A stretch of DNA of 64,000 bases, from NCBI GenBank assembly GCA_947472645.1, contig CANJBQ010000007.1, forward strand, positions 30,561-94,560, in the 5' to 3' direction. Origin of the DNA: Burkholderiaceae bacterium. GTDB taxonomy: Bacteria > Pseudomonadota > Gammaproteobacteria > Burkholderiales > Burkholderiaceae. Below the pieces are notes generated by a model. That model ran no database searches and was not told where the DNA came from. It saw only the letters and a program-made list of their open reading frames with translations. Position 1 is the first letter of the stretch; each line of letters opens with the position of its first letter. This document shows, in pieces, positions 29,415 to 38,292 of the stretch. Position numbers and translations under genes: made by a program.

Positions 29415-30485
29415 ATGAATACCGTGCATACATTACTTTCAATCAATCAACTAGAAATTAACTACCCAAGTCGAGAAGGTTCTGGCAACTTTAGTGCTGT
29501 ACGAGAACTGAATTTGGATCTCGCACATGGTGAGATTGGCTGTCTTCTTGGCTCGTCCGGGTCTGGGAAGTCCACAGTTTTGAGAGCGATTTGTGGGTTT
29601 GAGCCTCTCACGGCGGGAGAAATTCGGTTGCACGATAGGGTGGTGAGTTCAACGAATATACGTATACCCACCAATCAAAGAAGAGTTGGCATGGTCTTTC
29701 AGGACTTCGCACTCTTTCCCCATCTCAATGTTTTAGAAAACATTGCTTTTGGATTAACACATCTTTCCAGTAAAGAGAGATCTTTGGTCGCTCTAAAATG
29801 GCTTAAACGAGTAGCGCTTTCTGATAAGGCAAACGCCTATCCCTATGAACTTAGTGGTGGTCAACAACAGCGCGTTGCGCTAGCAAGAGCTATGGCACCT
29901 GAGCCTAGTTTAATTCTGCTTGATGAGCCTTTTTCAAGTCTAGATATTGAATTACGAGAGCGACTTGCTAGTGAAATGCGAGATATTCTAAAAAGTAACA
30001 ACATAACTACACTATTGGTTACACATGATCAATATGAAGCTTTCGCAATTGCTGACAAAGTTGGTGTAATGGCTGAAGGAAAAATCGTGCAATGGGATAC
30101 ACCTTATGATCTCTACCATAAACCTATCAATCATTTTGTCGCAGAATTCATTGGACGTGGCGTCTTCCTAAAAGGGGTGGTTCAAGCGAACAATCAGGTG
30201 AGTATAGAAATTGGTCTTTTAGATCTTCTCCAAAATCATGGGAATCAAATAGACGATGTGGTGGATGTCCTTTTAAGAGCAGATGACATTTTGCATGAAG
30301 ATAATAGTCCAGTTCAAGCTGAGGTTGTGAGTAAAACTTTCAGAGGTGCTGATTTTTTATATACACTTAAACTTCAATCTGGCGTCGAAATATTATCTTT
30401 AGTTCCGAGTCACCATGACCATGCCATTGGAGAAAAAATAGGCATTCAGTTAATCGTTGACCATGTGATTACTTTCAAACGTTAA
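29415..30485 (+). CDS. fbpC: Ferric iron ABC transporter ATPase
   Basis: This is a 356-residue ATPase. Walker A GSSGSGKST is at residues 46-54, the Q loop at FQDFAL, signature LSGGQQQR at 146-153, Walker B LILLDEP at 166-172, and the H loop in LLVTHDQ. A C-terminal TOBE-like domain of about 110 residues is present, as in FbpC/PotA. It is transcribed away from fbpB across a gap of only 68 bases (26 if the TTG start is used), unlike the usual fbpABC operon. I see no Fur box in that gap. Confidence 0.92.
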   Translation: MNTVHTLLSINQLEINYPSREGSGNFSAVRELNLDLAHGEIGCLLGSSGSGKSTVLRAICGFEPLTAGEIRLHDRVVSSTNIRIPTNQRRVGMVFQDFALFPHLNVLENIAFGLTHLSSKERSLVALKWLKRVALSDKANAYPYELSGGQQQRVALARAMAPEPSLILLDEPFSSLDIELRERLASEMRDILKSNNITTLLVTHDQYEAFAIADKVGVMAEGKIVQWDTPYDLYHKPINHFVAEFIGRGVFLKGVVQANNQVSIEIGLLDLLQNHGNQIDDVVDVLLRADDILHEDNSPVQAEVVSKTFRGADFLYTLKLQSGVEILSLVPSHHDHAIGEKIGIQLIVDHVITFKR

Positions 30486-30937
30486 TATTTTGCGAAGCGA
30501 TCTGATCTAATTGATAAAAAATTGTTGTGCGAATGTTTTATAAGTAGTTTCCCTTAGTGAGCATTGATCTGAACCTCGCCTAATCAACGAATAGGCCACA
30601 AAACTAGAGTACTCTTGTTTAAACTCCTTTAATAAAATTAGAAAAACAATTAAAAGATCTAAAAACAAAAAAAGATCTCCATTTACTGATGGATAAGTGA
30701 TTATAATGCACAAATATCCCATAGCTCATTAGAAAAATTGGTCCCTAATGAGAGTATGTCAAAAAAGAGTATGCGAAAAAAGATTAGAACACTCAGGCAT
30801 ACATGACAGAAGTTTCGTTTCAAATCGTTCGGTTATTGTTAGGCAAAGCACTTCCAGCCTCTACTGTTAGACTGACTTAATGGGGAAGGTTGCTATGGTA
30901 GTTCACAACGTCAAAGGCTAATAATTTGTTTCAGTCT
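30486..30937. other. Intergenic region before the oxidase operon
   Basis: About 450 bases, AT-rich in the first two thirds. The only frame (30507-30722, minus) lacks support. The region should hold the promoter of the oxidase operon and the end of fbpC transcription. No strong terminator, RNA gene or repeat is seen. Confidence 0.4.
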
Positions 30938-31219
30938 ATGCAACCCACAGTTCACCAGATCATATCTCTGCGCCAGTCGATATTTTGGCTATGCAGCATT
31001 ATTTTCTTGATTACGTTAGTCATCACGATCTTTTTAATTATCGAACACCGCAGAGGTTCAGAACCAAAGAAAGCCCATTTTCATAAAAGTGTTTACATCG
31101 AGATCATGTGGGCAGTTATTCCATTCCTCATTATTTTTTCTCTAGCTTACCCAACAGTTTTTAAGCTCTTAGCAGTTAATCATCCTGAATTCACTAGTGC
31201 AGAGCATAAATACGACTAA
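30938..31219 (+). CDS. Solitary cytochrome oxidase subunit II membrane hairpin (no CuA domain)
   Basis: From the ATG at 30938 it has 93 residues (a TTG four codons upstream is possible). Two membrane helices, IFWLCSIIFLITLVITIFLII and VYIEIMWAVIPFLIIFSLAYPTVF, match the COX2 transmembrane domain, including the EIMWAVIP motif. The protein stops where the CuA cupredoxin domain should begin, at a clean TAA. A full subunit II follows 160 bases later. It could be a remnant of a truncated coxB or a separate small subunit. Its open frame and position at the head of the operon favour expression. Confidence 0.7.
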   Translation: MQPTVHQIISLRQSIFWLCSIIFLITLVITIFLIIEHRRGSEPKKAHFHKSVYIEIMWAVIPFLIIFSLAYPTVFKLLAVNHPEFTSAEHKYD

Positions 31220-31379
31220 AAATGTTCCAAAAGTATAGGGGAAGTACTTAGTTCTTTACTTTTGATATCTTTTTAGTGTTAGCTTGTCACCTAAGTATAA
31301 AATTAATTTCTGCCTATATAGATAACAAGAAACGGTAGATATCAAGCAGCTGTCTTAGGTAACAACTTAGCGAGCAAAG
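31220..31379. other. Spacer between the COX2 hairpin gene and subunit II
   Basis: 160 AT-rich bases. I see no continuation of the CuA domain in any frame, so the upstream gene is not a simple frameshift. GCGAGCAAAG directly precedes the next ATG. A second promoter may be here. Confidence 0.4.
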
Positions 31380-32762
31380 ATGCTCAAGGGGTTAAATCAA
31401 GTTATGGCTATTGCAATTTTCATCACCTTATTAGTTATTGGTTCAGTCCTTTTACAATTCTTTAGCCCTTGGTATTTCACACCAATTGCATCTAATTGGG
31501 TAGCCATGGATGACACTATCCAATTAACATTTTGGATTACAGGATCGGTCTTTGTCCTTGTCAATTTATTTGTTGTGTATTGTATTATTCGCTTTCGGCA
31601 ACGCAAAGGTAGTAAGGCTGCATATGAGCCTGAAAATAAAAAACTCGAATGGTGGTTGATTGGCATTACCACAGTAGGCATAGCTTCTATGCTGGCACCA
31701 GGATTATTTGTGTGGGCCGACTTTGTCAATCCTCCACCCAATGCAGCATTATTTGAAGCGGTTGGTAAGCAGTGGAATTGGAGTTATCGCTTTCCAGGTA
31801 AAGATGGTCAGTTGGGCGTAGTTGATACCAAATACATCACTGAAAAAAATCCATTTGGCATCAATCCAGATGATGCGGCTGGGCAAGACGATATTTTAGT
31901 AACTAGCCAAGAAGTTCATCTGCCATTAAATAAACCAGTAAAAGCTTTGCTAAGGTCGATTGATGTACTGCATAACTTTACCGTACCGCAATTTCGTGCC
32001 AAGATGGATCTTGTACCAGGCATGGTGACTTTTATATGGTTTACACCAACCCGAGTTGGAAAATTTGATCTGCTTTGCAATGAATTATGTGGCGTTGGTC
32101 ACTATGTCATGCGTGGTAAGGTGGTAGTAGAAGCTGAAGAAGCATATCAAGCCTGGTTGAGTAGCTATCCCACCTTTGCACAAACTCAAGCACAAAGTAG
32201 TGTCGATCTTACTGCAGGTAAAGCACTGTATGCAGTCTGTACGGCTTGCCATGGAGCTAATGGCGAGGGTAATCAAGCTTTGAATGCCCCTAAACTGAGT
32301 GGTCAATCTACATGGTATTTAAGTCGCCAGTTAATGAACTTTAAGCAGGGTGCTCGTGGTGTCAAAGATAAAGATATCAATGGTAAATTAATGGCGCCGA
32401 TGGCTGCTATATTGACCACTACCAACGATGTTACTAATGTCAGCGCCTATATCCATTCTCTTGCCGATGCTCCTGTAATAAAGACCATTAGCGGAAATGC
32501 GGATAAAGGTAAGGATTTATATATTAGTACTTGCTCTGCTTGTCATGGCCTCAATGGAGCAGGGGTGGAGTCAACTAAAGCTCCCCGACTCCAAAATATG
32601 AGCGACTGGTATCTAGTTACTCAATTAAATAATTTTAGGAGCGGTACTCGTGGAACCCATTCACAAGATTTATATGGGCAACAGATGTCTTCTGTCGCCT
32701 CATTTTTAACACAAGAGCAAACGATTAACGACCTAATTGCATATATTGGAACCTTAAAATGA
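31380..32762 (+). CDS. coxM: Cytochrome c oxidase subunit II fused to two cytochrome c domains
   Basis: This 460-residue subunit accepts electrons for the oxidase. Two N-terminal membrane helices precede the CuA cupredoxin domain, with HNFTVPQFRAKMD and CNELCGVGHYVM supplying the His, two Cys, His and Met ligands. The C-terminal 200 residues are two heme c modules, CTACHGANGEG and CSACHGLNGAG. Such caa3-type fusions can bypass soluble cytochrome c. Bradyrhizobium CoxM is a similar cytochrome-c-fused subunit II and heads a coxMNOP operon with the same gene order. The symbol is by analogy. Confidence 0.9.
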   Translation: MLKGLNQVMAIAIFITLLVIGSVLLQFFSPWYFTPIASNWVAMDDTIQLTFWITGSVFVLVNLFVVYCIIRFRQRKGSKAAYEPENKKLEWWLIGITTVGIASMLAPGLFVWADFVNPPPNAALFEAVGKQWNWSYRFPGKDGQLGVVDTKYITEKNPFGINPDDAAGQDDILVTSQEVHLPLNKPVKALLRSIDVLHNFTVPQFRAKMDLVPGMVTFIWFTPTRVGKFDLLCNELCGVGHYVMRGKVVVEAEEAYQAWLSSYPTFAQTQAQSSVDLTAGKALYAVCTACHGANGEGNQALNAPKLSGQSTWYLSRQLMNFKQGARGVKDKDINGKLMAPMAAILTTTNDVTNVSAYIHSLADAPVIKTISGNADKGKDLYISTCSACHGLNGAGVESTKAPRLQNMSDWYLVTQLNNFRSGTRGTHSQDLYGQQMSSVASFLTQEQTINDLIAYIGTLK

Positions 32763-32787
32763 TTGATCTACTCATGAGGAGACTTTG

Positions 32788-34584
32788 ATGGAGCATGTTG
32801 CTCATGACGCATCTAATTTTGCGCCGCCGATGGAAGTTAAAGAAATGGAGCTCTACCATCCTAAAACATTTCTTGGTAAATATATTTGGAGTCAAGATGC
32901 CAAGGTGATTGCGATTCAGTATGGCATTACTGCGATGTCAATTGGTTTCGTGGCTCTGGTGATGTCATGGTTAATGCGTTTACAGTTAGGTTTTCCAGAT
33001 ACATTCACTTTCATTAACCCTAGTAACTATCTTCAGTTTGTCACCATGCATGGCATGATCATGGTCGTCTATCTGTTAACTGCGTTATTCTTGGGGGCGT
33101 TTGGTAATTACCTCATCCCGCTAATGGTTGGCTCACGCGATATGGTCTTTCCATACGCTAATATGCTAAGTTTCTGGATCTATTTATTTGCGGTTCTATT
33201 GCTAGTGGCTAGCTTTTTTGTGCCTGGTGGGCCTACTGGTTCTGGTTGGACTCTTTATCCACCGCAAGCCATACTTCCGGGAACCCCTGGCGCTACTTGG
33301 GGCATTATTTTGATGCTCATTTCTTTAGCCTTTTTTATCATTGGCTTTACGATGGGTGGCTTAAACTATGTCGTTACAGTTTTACAAGCACGTACGCGTG
33401 GTATGACGATGATGCGTTTACCTTTAACAGTCTGGGGCATTTTTATGGCCACCATATTGGCGCTCTTTGCTTTTCCAGCGTTATTTGTTAGCGCCATTAT
33501 GATGCTGTTAGATCTCACTTTAGGCACTAGTTTTTTTATGCCGGCCTTAGTTTCAATGGGGCAACAAGGTGAGCACGCTGGTGGAAGCCCATTACTATTC
33601 CAACATCTCTTCTGGTTCTTTGGTCACCCCGAGGTTTATATCGTTGCGTTACCAGCCTTTGGTATTGTTTCTGACCTGATTAGCGTACATGCAAGGAAAA
33701 ATATTTTTGGTTATCGAATGATGGTTTGGGCGATTGTCGCAATCGGTGTTCTGAGTTTTATGGTGTGGGCACACCATATGTACGTGAGCGGTATGAACCC
33801 TTACTTTGGTTTCTTTTTTGCGACCACCACCTTAATCATCGCTATTCCAACTGCGCTTAAGGTATACAACTGGGTTTTGACTCTTTGGCATGGAAATATT
33901 CATCTGAGTGTCCCAATGCTATTTGCGATTGGATTTATCTTTGCATTCATACATGGTGGCCTTACTGGTTTATTTCTTGGAAACGTTACCGTTAGCGTAC
34001 CTTTGTCAGATACGATGTTTGTAGTAGCCCACTTCCATATGGTAATGGCTGTTGCACCAGTGATGGTGGTGTTTGGAGCTATGTACCACTGGTACCCGAA
34101 AATTACTGGGCGCATGTTTGATGAGAAACTAGGAAAAATCCATTTCTGGGCTACTTTTTTAGGCACCTATGCTGTCTACTTACCTATGCACTATCTTGGA
34201 TTTCTTGGAGTACCACGTCGCTACTATGCTGTTGGTGGAACCGACTTTATTCCGCAGTCAGCTCAGCACCTCAATGCAGGCATTACGATTGCTGCAATTC
34301 TGGTTGGAGCTTTCCAGTTTGTATTTATTTACAACTTCATTCGTAGCTATACCAAAGGAAAGGTCGCTGATAGCAATCCTTGGAATGCAACAACCTTGGA
34401 GTGGCAGACTTCTGAAACACCTCCTGTACACGGCAATTTTGGTGCTCAGTTGCCTGCCGTCTACCGCTGGGCTTATGACTATAGTGTTCCAGGAGTAGCA
34501 AGTGATTTCATACCCCAAAATGTACCCCCGAGTGATGTGGTGATGGATGTTAATGCAACTCGGGAAAAGAAGGACTCCATTTAA
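32788..34584 (+). CDS. coxN: Cytochrome c oxidase subunit I (A1 type)
   Basis: This is the catalytic heme-copper subunit, 598 residues, twelve or more membrane helices. The ATG at 32788 has GAGGAG seven bases before it. Heme and CuB ligands are visible: MHGMIMV, HPEVYI (His-Tyr cross-link pair), VWAHHMYVSGM, and VAHFHMVM. The Glu in FFGHPEVYI marks an A1-type oxidase with a D channel. GVPRRYY carries the Arg pair near the heme propionates. The stop overlaps the start of the next gene (TAATG). Confidence 0.95.
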   Translation: MEHVAHDASNFAPPMEVKEMELYHPKTFLGKYIWSQDAKVIAIQYGITAMSIGFVALVMSWLMRLQLGFPDTFTFINPSNYLQFVTMHGMIMVVYLLTALFLGAFGNYLIPLMVGSRDMVFPYANMLSFWIYLFAVLLLVASFFVPGGPTGSGWTLYPPQAILPGTPGATWGIILMLISLAFFIIGFTMGGLNYVVTVLQARTRGMTMMRLPLTVWGIFMATILALFAFPALFVSAIMMLLDLTLGTSFFMPALVSMGQQGEHAGGSPLLFQHLFWFFGHPEVYIVALPAFGIVSDLISVHARKNIFGYRMMVWAIVAIGVLSFMVWAHHMYVSGMNPYFGFFFATTTLIIAIPTALKVYNWVLTLWHGNIHLSVPMLFAIGFIFAFIHGGLTGLFLGNVTVSVPLSDTMFVVAHFHMVMAVAPVMVVFGAMYHWYPKITGRMFDEKLGKIHFWATFLGTYAVYLPMHYLGFLGVPRRYYAVGGTDFIPQSAQHLNAGITIAAILVGAFQFVFIYNFIRSYTKGKVADSNPWNATTLEWQTSETPPVHGNFGAQLPAVYRWAYDYSVPGVASDFIPQNVPPSDVVMDVNATREKKDSI

Positions 34585-35243
34585 TGGGAATTTTTCAAAC
34601 ACTAACAGCGCAACCTTGGTCCATTAATCAAGCTAAATTAGATAATCTTTATGCGGGGCGCAGATCTACTGCATCTGCTAAAAAAATTGCCTTACGTGTA
34701 TTTCTGGGAGTGGTCACAATTTTATTTACCTTGATGCTTATTGCCTATGCAGGTCGTATGGGCTATGAAGATTGGCGTCCAGTACCTCAATTGCAACTAT
34801 TGTGGATTAATACGGCTATATTAGCTTTGAGCAGCCTATCGATGCAGTGGGCTCAATATTCAGTGCGTCACAGAAATTTGGATGCAATGCGTATAGGCCT
34901 CCTTTTAGGCGGCGCTTTAACTGTTATATTTTTATTTGGGCAAGTGCTCGCTTGGCGACAATTAAGTGCAATGACGTATTTTGATATTACTATTCCAGCG
35001 ATTGGCTTTTTTTATATGATTACCGGCGTACACTGCCTGCATATGGTGGGAGGATTAATCGCTTGGTGTAGAACAGCCCCCAAGGTTTGGAGCAAGGTAG
35101 ACATTGCGAAAGTCCAGAATAGTATTGAATTATGTACAACGTACTGGCATTTTTTATTAGTAGTTTGGTTAGTTCTTTTTGGCCTGTTATTTGCAGGTGA
35201 CAATCTCGAGCTTGTTCTGAAGCTCTGTGGAATTCGAAGATAG
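34584..35243 (+). CDS. coxO: Subunit III-like protein of the oxidase (CoxO-like)
   Basis: This 219-residue membrane protein has about five helices. The COX3 features are MITGVHCLHMVGGLIAW and TTYWHFLLVVWLVLFGLLF at the end. It differs clearly from the second subunit III that follows, as CoxO differs from CoxP in Bradyrhizobium. Its ATG shares a base with the coxN stop. It probably stabilises the catalytic subunit and its proton channel. The symbol is by operon analogy only. Confidence 0.82.
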   Translation: MGIFQTLTAQPWSINQAKLDNLYAGRRSTASAKKIALRVFLGVVTILFTLMLIAYAGRMGYEDWRPVPQLQLLWINTAILALSSLSMQWAQYSVRHRNLDAMRIGLLLGGALTVIFLFGQVLAWRQLSAMTYFDITIPAIGFFYMITGVHCLHMVGGLIAWCRTAPKVWSKVDIAKVQNSIELCTTYWHFLLVVWLVLFGLLFAGDNLELVLKLCGIRR

Positions 35244-35252
35244 GATCTAAAA

Positions 35253-35978
35253 ATGTCAGAAGTCCATTCAACACATATAGACGAGATTCCACCTCCATAT
35301 ACAGGGCCCGAAAGCTTTGTATCGGATTGGTCTTCTGATCAAACAGCGTTTAAAAATGTCCCTTGGGGTAAGGTGATGATGTGGATCTTCCTCGTTAGTG
35401 ATACCTTCATTTTCAGCGCCTTTTTAATCTCTTATATGACTGTTCGGATTTCTGCTGTAGAGCCATGGCCAAATCCTAGTGAAGTTTTTGCCCTAACATT
35501 GTTTGGAGAAAAGATACCACTGATTCTGATTGCGATCATGACTTTTATTTTGATTAGCAGTAGCGGAACTATGGCTATGGCAGTAAATTTTGGGTATCGA
35601 AAAAACCGTAAAGTTACTTTTATCTTGTTAATCATTACTGCCATTCTTGGCGCTTCATTTGTTGGAATGCAGGCTTTTGAATGGACTAAGCTCATTGTTG
35701 AAGAGGGCGTAAGACCATGGACTAATCCTATGGGCGCCCATCAATTTGGATCTGTTTTCTTTATGATTACTGGGTTCCATGGTACACACGTCAGTATCGG
35801 AGTGATATTTCTGTTAATTGTTGCTGCTAAAGTTTATCGGGGTGATTTAGAACATAACCGGCCAGGATTTATGACGGGTAGAAAAGGGAATTACGAGATA
35901 GTTGAAATTATGGGCCTTTATTGGCATTTTGTTGACTTGGTTTGGGTCTTTATTTTTGCTTTTTTCTATCTTTGGTAA
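35253..35978 (+). CDS. coxP: Cytochrome c oxidase subunit III (CoxP-like)
   Basis: This is a 241-residue, five-helix COX3 protein. Typical text: WGKVMMWIFLVSDTFIFSAFLISYMTVR, AHQFGSVFFMITGFHGTHVSIGVIFLL, EIMGLYWHFVDLVWVFIFAFFYLW. The second of two adjacent subunit III genes, it is closer to the classical family than its neighbour. AGGATCTAAAA precedes the ATG. Confidence 0.9.
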   Translation: MSEVHSTHIDEIPPPYTGPESFVSDWSSDQTAFKNVPWGKVMMWIFLVSDTFIFSAFLISYMTVRISAVEPWPNPSEVFALTLFGEKIPLILIAIMTFILISSSGTMAMAVNFGYRKNRKVTFILLIITAILGASFVGMQAFEWTKLIVEEGVRPWTNPMGAHQFGSVFFMITGFHGTHVSIGVIFLLIVAAKVYRGDLEHNRPGFMTGRKGNYEIVEIMGLYWHFVDLVWVFIFAFFYLW

Positions 35979-35990
35979 GGGGAGATTATT

Positions 35991-36302
35991 TTGGAATATC
36001 CTAAACAACACCCTATCGGTATTTATCTCAAGATTTGGGCGCTTCTATTTATCCTGAGTGGCTTATCTTACTCCGTCGATTATTTTCATTTTGAGGGCTA
36101 TTTGAGATGGGCTTTGATTATTATTTTCATGATGTTGAAGGCGGGTTTAATTGTGGCTTTCTTCATGCACATGGTTTGGGAGCGCGTAGCTTTAATTTAC
36201 GCCATTCTCATTCCGCCACTATTACTTTTAACCCTGATTGGTATTGGCGTAATTGAGGGCGGTCATACTTATCTTACGCGTAATGTCTTCTTTGGTAGTT
36301 AA
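35991..36302 (+). CDS. Oxidase small subunit IV-like protein
   Basis: A 103-residue protein with three membrane helices, including MMLKAGLIVAFFMHMVWER, the hallmark of prokaryotic cytochrome c oxidase subunit IV (CtaF/CyoD-like). The start is TTG at 35991, with a strong AAGGGGAG six bases upstream; no suitable ATG exists before the first helix. It probably helps assemble CuB in subunit I. Confidence 0.83.
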   Translation: MEYPKQHPIGIYLKIWALLFILSGLSYSVDYFHFEGYLRWALIIIFMMLKAGLIVAFFMHMVWERVALIYAILIPPLLLLTLIGIGVIEGGHTYLTRNVFFGS

Positions 36303-36338
36303 TGTTTCCACTAAATTCATTCAACATTGGGACTTTTA

Positions 36339-36500
36339 ATGAATACGAAATCTAGCTCTATCAATGTGTGGATTCTTTTTGGAGTTTGCGCAGCATTAAT
36401 TATTTTTACATTTATTTTGGTAATTCATAACGAGGCTATGCCAGATAAAATACAGCATGAACGTCATCATTTACTGAGTGTTGGTAAGGCAGCTCTCTAG
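36339..36500 (+). CDS. Tiny single-pass membrane protein in the oxidase operon
   Basis: An open frame of 53 codons: MNTKSSSINVWILFGVCAAL starts it, with one helix from about residue 10 to 30, followed by a His-rich tail (KIQHERHHLL). It sits 36 bases after the subunit IV gene and 82 before the next. Size, topology and place resemble the small accessory subunits of terminal oxidases (CydX, CcoQ). I know no family for it; the His-rich tail could bind copper. This is inference. Confidence 0.55.
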   Translation: MNTKSSSINVWILFGVCAALIIFTFILVIHNEAMPDKIQHERHHLLSVGKAAL

Positions 36501-36582
36501 AGGATCAATTCTATTGATCAAATTCATCTAAACCTATATCAAAAGAGACTATGTTTGAGCTTAATTAACCTAGGAGTACGTT

Positions 36583-37143
36583 ATGAAATTATTAAGACAT
36601 TATTTCATTAGCAACGACTTGGACGACTTAGAATTATTTGAAGAACAGCTAGAAAAAGATAGTATTTCGACAGCACAAATTCATGTGCTAAGTAATAGTA
36701 TTGCCGAAGTACAAAAGCACCCACACCTGCATGAAGTCCAATCATTTATGAAATTAGATATTATTCATTCTGGATTGATTGGTGCCGCTGTTGGTGCTTG
36801 TGTTTTTTCAGCCGTCTTAATGCTAACGCATTATTTAGATTGGCACAAATCTAGCGCAGGTTGGATGCCTTTTATTTTTCTTGCCCTCATATTATTTTGG
36901 TTTTGCGTTTGGGAGGGTGGCTTAATTGGAATACAAAGGCCAAATCATCTTTTTGCTCAGTTTCAAAAGGCATTAAAGGACGGTCAGCATGTTTTTTATG
37001 TTGACTTGTATAGTCACCAAGAGGAGATCTTAGATCGAATATACAAGTTACACCCTCTAGTGAGCTTGGCTGGGACTGGTAAAGCTGAACCACATTGGCT
37101 AATTTTATGGCAACAAAAATTAGGAATGATTCGGCATAGCTAA
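36583..37143 (+). CDS. Unknown two-helix membrane protein in the oxidase operon
   Basis: 186 residues. A soluble N-terminal part opens LLRHYFISNDLDDLELFEEQLE, a motif I associate with poorly described proteobacterial membrane proteins. Two helices follow (HSGLIGAAVGACVFSAVLML and WMPFIFLALILFWFCVWEGGLIG), then a cytoplasmic tail with a predicted alpha/beta domain. TAGGAG stands seven bases before the ATG. Its place between oxidase subunits and copper factors suggests an assembly role. Function unknown. Confidence 0.65.
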   Translation: MKLLRHYFISNDLDDLELFEEQLEKDSISTAQIHVLSNSIAEVQKHPHLHEVQSFMKLDIIHSGLIGAAVGACVFSAVLMLTHYLDWHKSSAGWMPFIFLALILFWFCVWEGGLIGIQRPNHLFAQFQKALKDGQHVFYVDLYSHQEEILDRIYKLHPLVSLAGTGKAEPHWLILWQQKLGMIRHS

Positions 37144-37160
37144 ATGATTCCTATCTTTTA

Positions 37161-37841
37161 ATGCGGCTAACATCATATAAATATTGCCTTATAGTAATTG
37201 TTGTTCTAGTCAGCACAATGTTAACTGGAAATTTGCTACTTCAATTTAGCCAACAACATGATTCACATCCTAGGCTCATTCCAGATCAGGCAATGACCGT
37301 CTTCGTGGATCCAAAACCATTAAGAGAATTTGTTCTTATTAACCAGAATAGTCAACCATTCAATCTTTTGAGTCTAAATGGACAGTGGTCTTTTCTATTT
37401 TTTGGTTTTACCCATTGCCCAGATATCTGCCCAACGACCCTAACCACACTATCTAAGCTACGCGAACAAATGACGAAAGGTGACAGTGGCACTAAAAACA
37501 TACAATTAATATTTATCTCAGTTGACCCCAAGCGCGATACTGCAGTCAAACTCAAGCAATATACTACCTACTTTGACCCTTCTATTATTGGTGTAACAGG
37601 CACAGATTTGCAACTTCATAATTTAACCAAACAACTTGATGCTACCTTTGAAATTGAAGATACATTAAGTAAAACGAGCTATCAGGTTTATCACACATCA
37701 GCCGTTTTTTTAATCAACCCACAAGGCCAATTCGAAGCACTATTAACCCCGCCTTTTGATATAGATACCATTAGCAGACGTTTTACGGTTCTTAAAAAGA
37801 TAGATGCTATTAAATTACTTCAACAAAATAAATCTCTCTAA
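37161..37841 (+). CDS. SCO1/SenC copper-delivery thioredoxin-fold protein
   Basis: 226 residues with one N-terminal membrane anchor. The copper site is C86 and C90 in FTHCPDICPTTL and H178 in YQVYHTSAVFLINPQG. SCO proteins insert copper into, and keep reduced, the CuA site of subunit II. Location behind the CuA-carrying coxM gene fits. The ATG has no clear ribosome site, which suggests coupling to the upstream gene 17 bases away. Confidence 0.92.
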   Translation: MRLTSYKYCLIVIVVLVSTMLTGNLLLQFSQQHDSHPRLIPDQAMTVFVDPKPLREFVLINQNSQPFNLLSLNGQWSFLFFGFTHCPDICPTTLTTLSKLREQMTKGDSGTKNIQLIFISVDPKRDTAVKLKQYTTYFDPSIIGVTGTDLQLHNLTKQLDATFEIEDTLSKTSYQVYHTSAVFLINPQGQFEALLTPPFDIDTISRRFTVLKKIDAIKLLQQNKSL

Positions 37842-37851
37842 AGGTGATATT

Positions 37852-38292
37852 GTGAAATCCACATCCATTTTTCTCTGCTTATTTTTATGTATAAGCTCAC
37901 TACAGAGTAATGGAGCCGAATCTACAATAAATATTAGTCATGCTTGGGTCCAAGAGGCGCCTCCCAACGCAGACGTGCTTGCTGGCTACATGGAGTTACA
38001 AAATCAATCGTCTCAAACTCTGATCCTCGTAGGGGCTCGTAGTGACAACTTTAAATCGATTATGCTTCACCAAACAATCCACAAAGCAGGCATGACGCAT
38101 ATGAATCACAATGCACGGATTGAAATATCGGCAGGCTCTACCCTGCAGTTTTTACCAGGTGGATATCATCTCATGTTAATGAACCCTGTAAAACCAATTC
38201 GCCAGGGAGATCAGGTACAAATCACACTTGAATTTCAGAGCGGCGTTGTATTACCTATCAAATTTAAGGTTAGCAAAGAACGACCTAAGTAG
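37852..38292 (+). CDS. Periplasmic copper chaperone PCu(A)C
   Basis: I prefer the GTG at 37852, with AAAGGTGA just upstream. This gives 146 residues and a proper signal peptide; the frame extends back to 37804 inside the SCO gene. The copper motif is intact: MLHQTIHKAGMTHMNH, then GGYHLMLMNP (H...M...HxM). PCu(A)C passes Cu(I) to the CuA site together with SCO. It is the last gene of the oxidase operon. Confidence 0.9.
   Translation: MKSTSIFLCLFLCISSLQSNGAESTINISHAWVQEAPPNADVLAGYMELQNQSSQTLILVGARSDNFKSIMLHQTIHKAGMTHMNHNARIEISAGSTLQFLPGGYHLMLMNPVKPIRQGDQVQITLEFQSGVVLPIKFKVSKERPK

Noticed and set aside
30507..30722. 71-codon minus-strand frame before the oxidase operon
   Set aside because: Composition typical of AT-rich spacer and no start signal.
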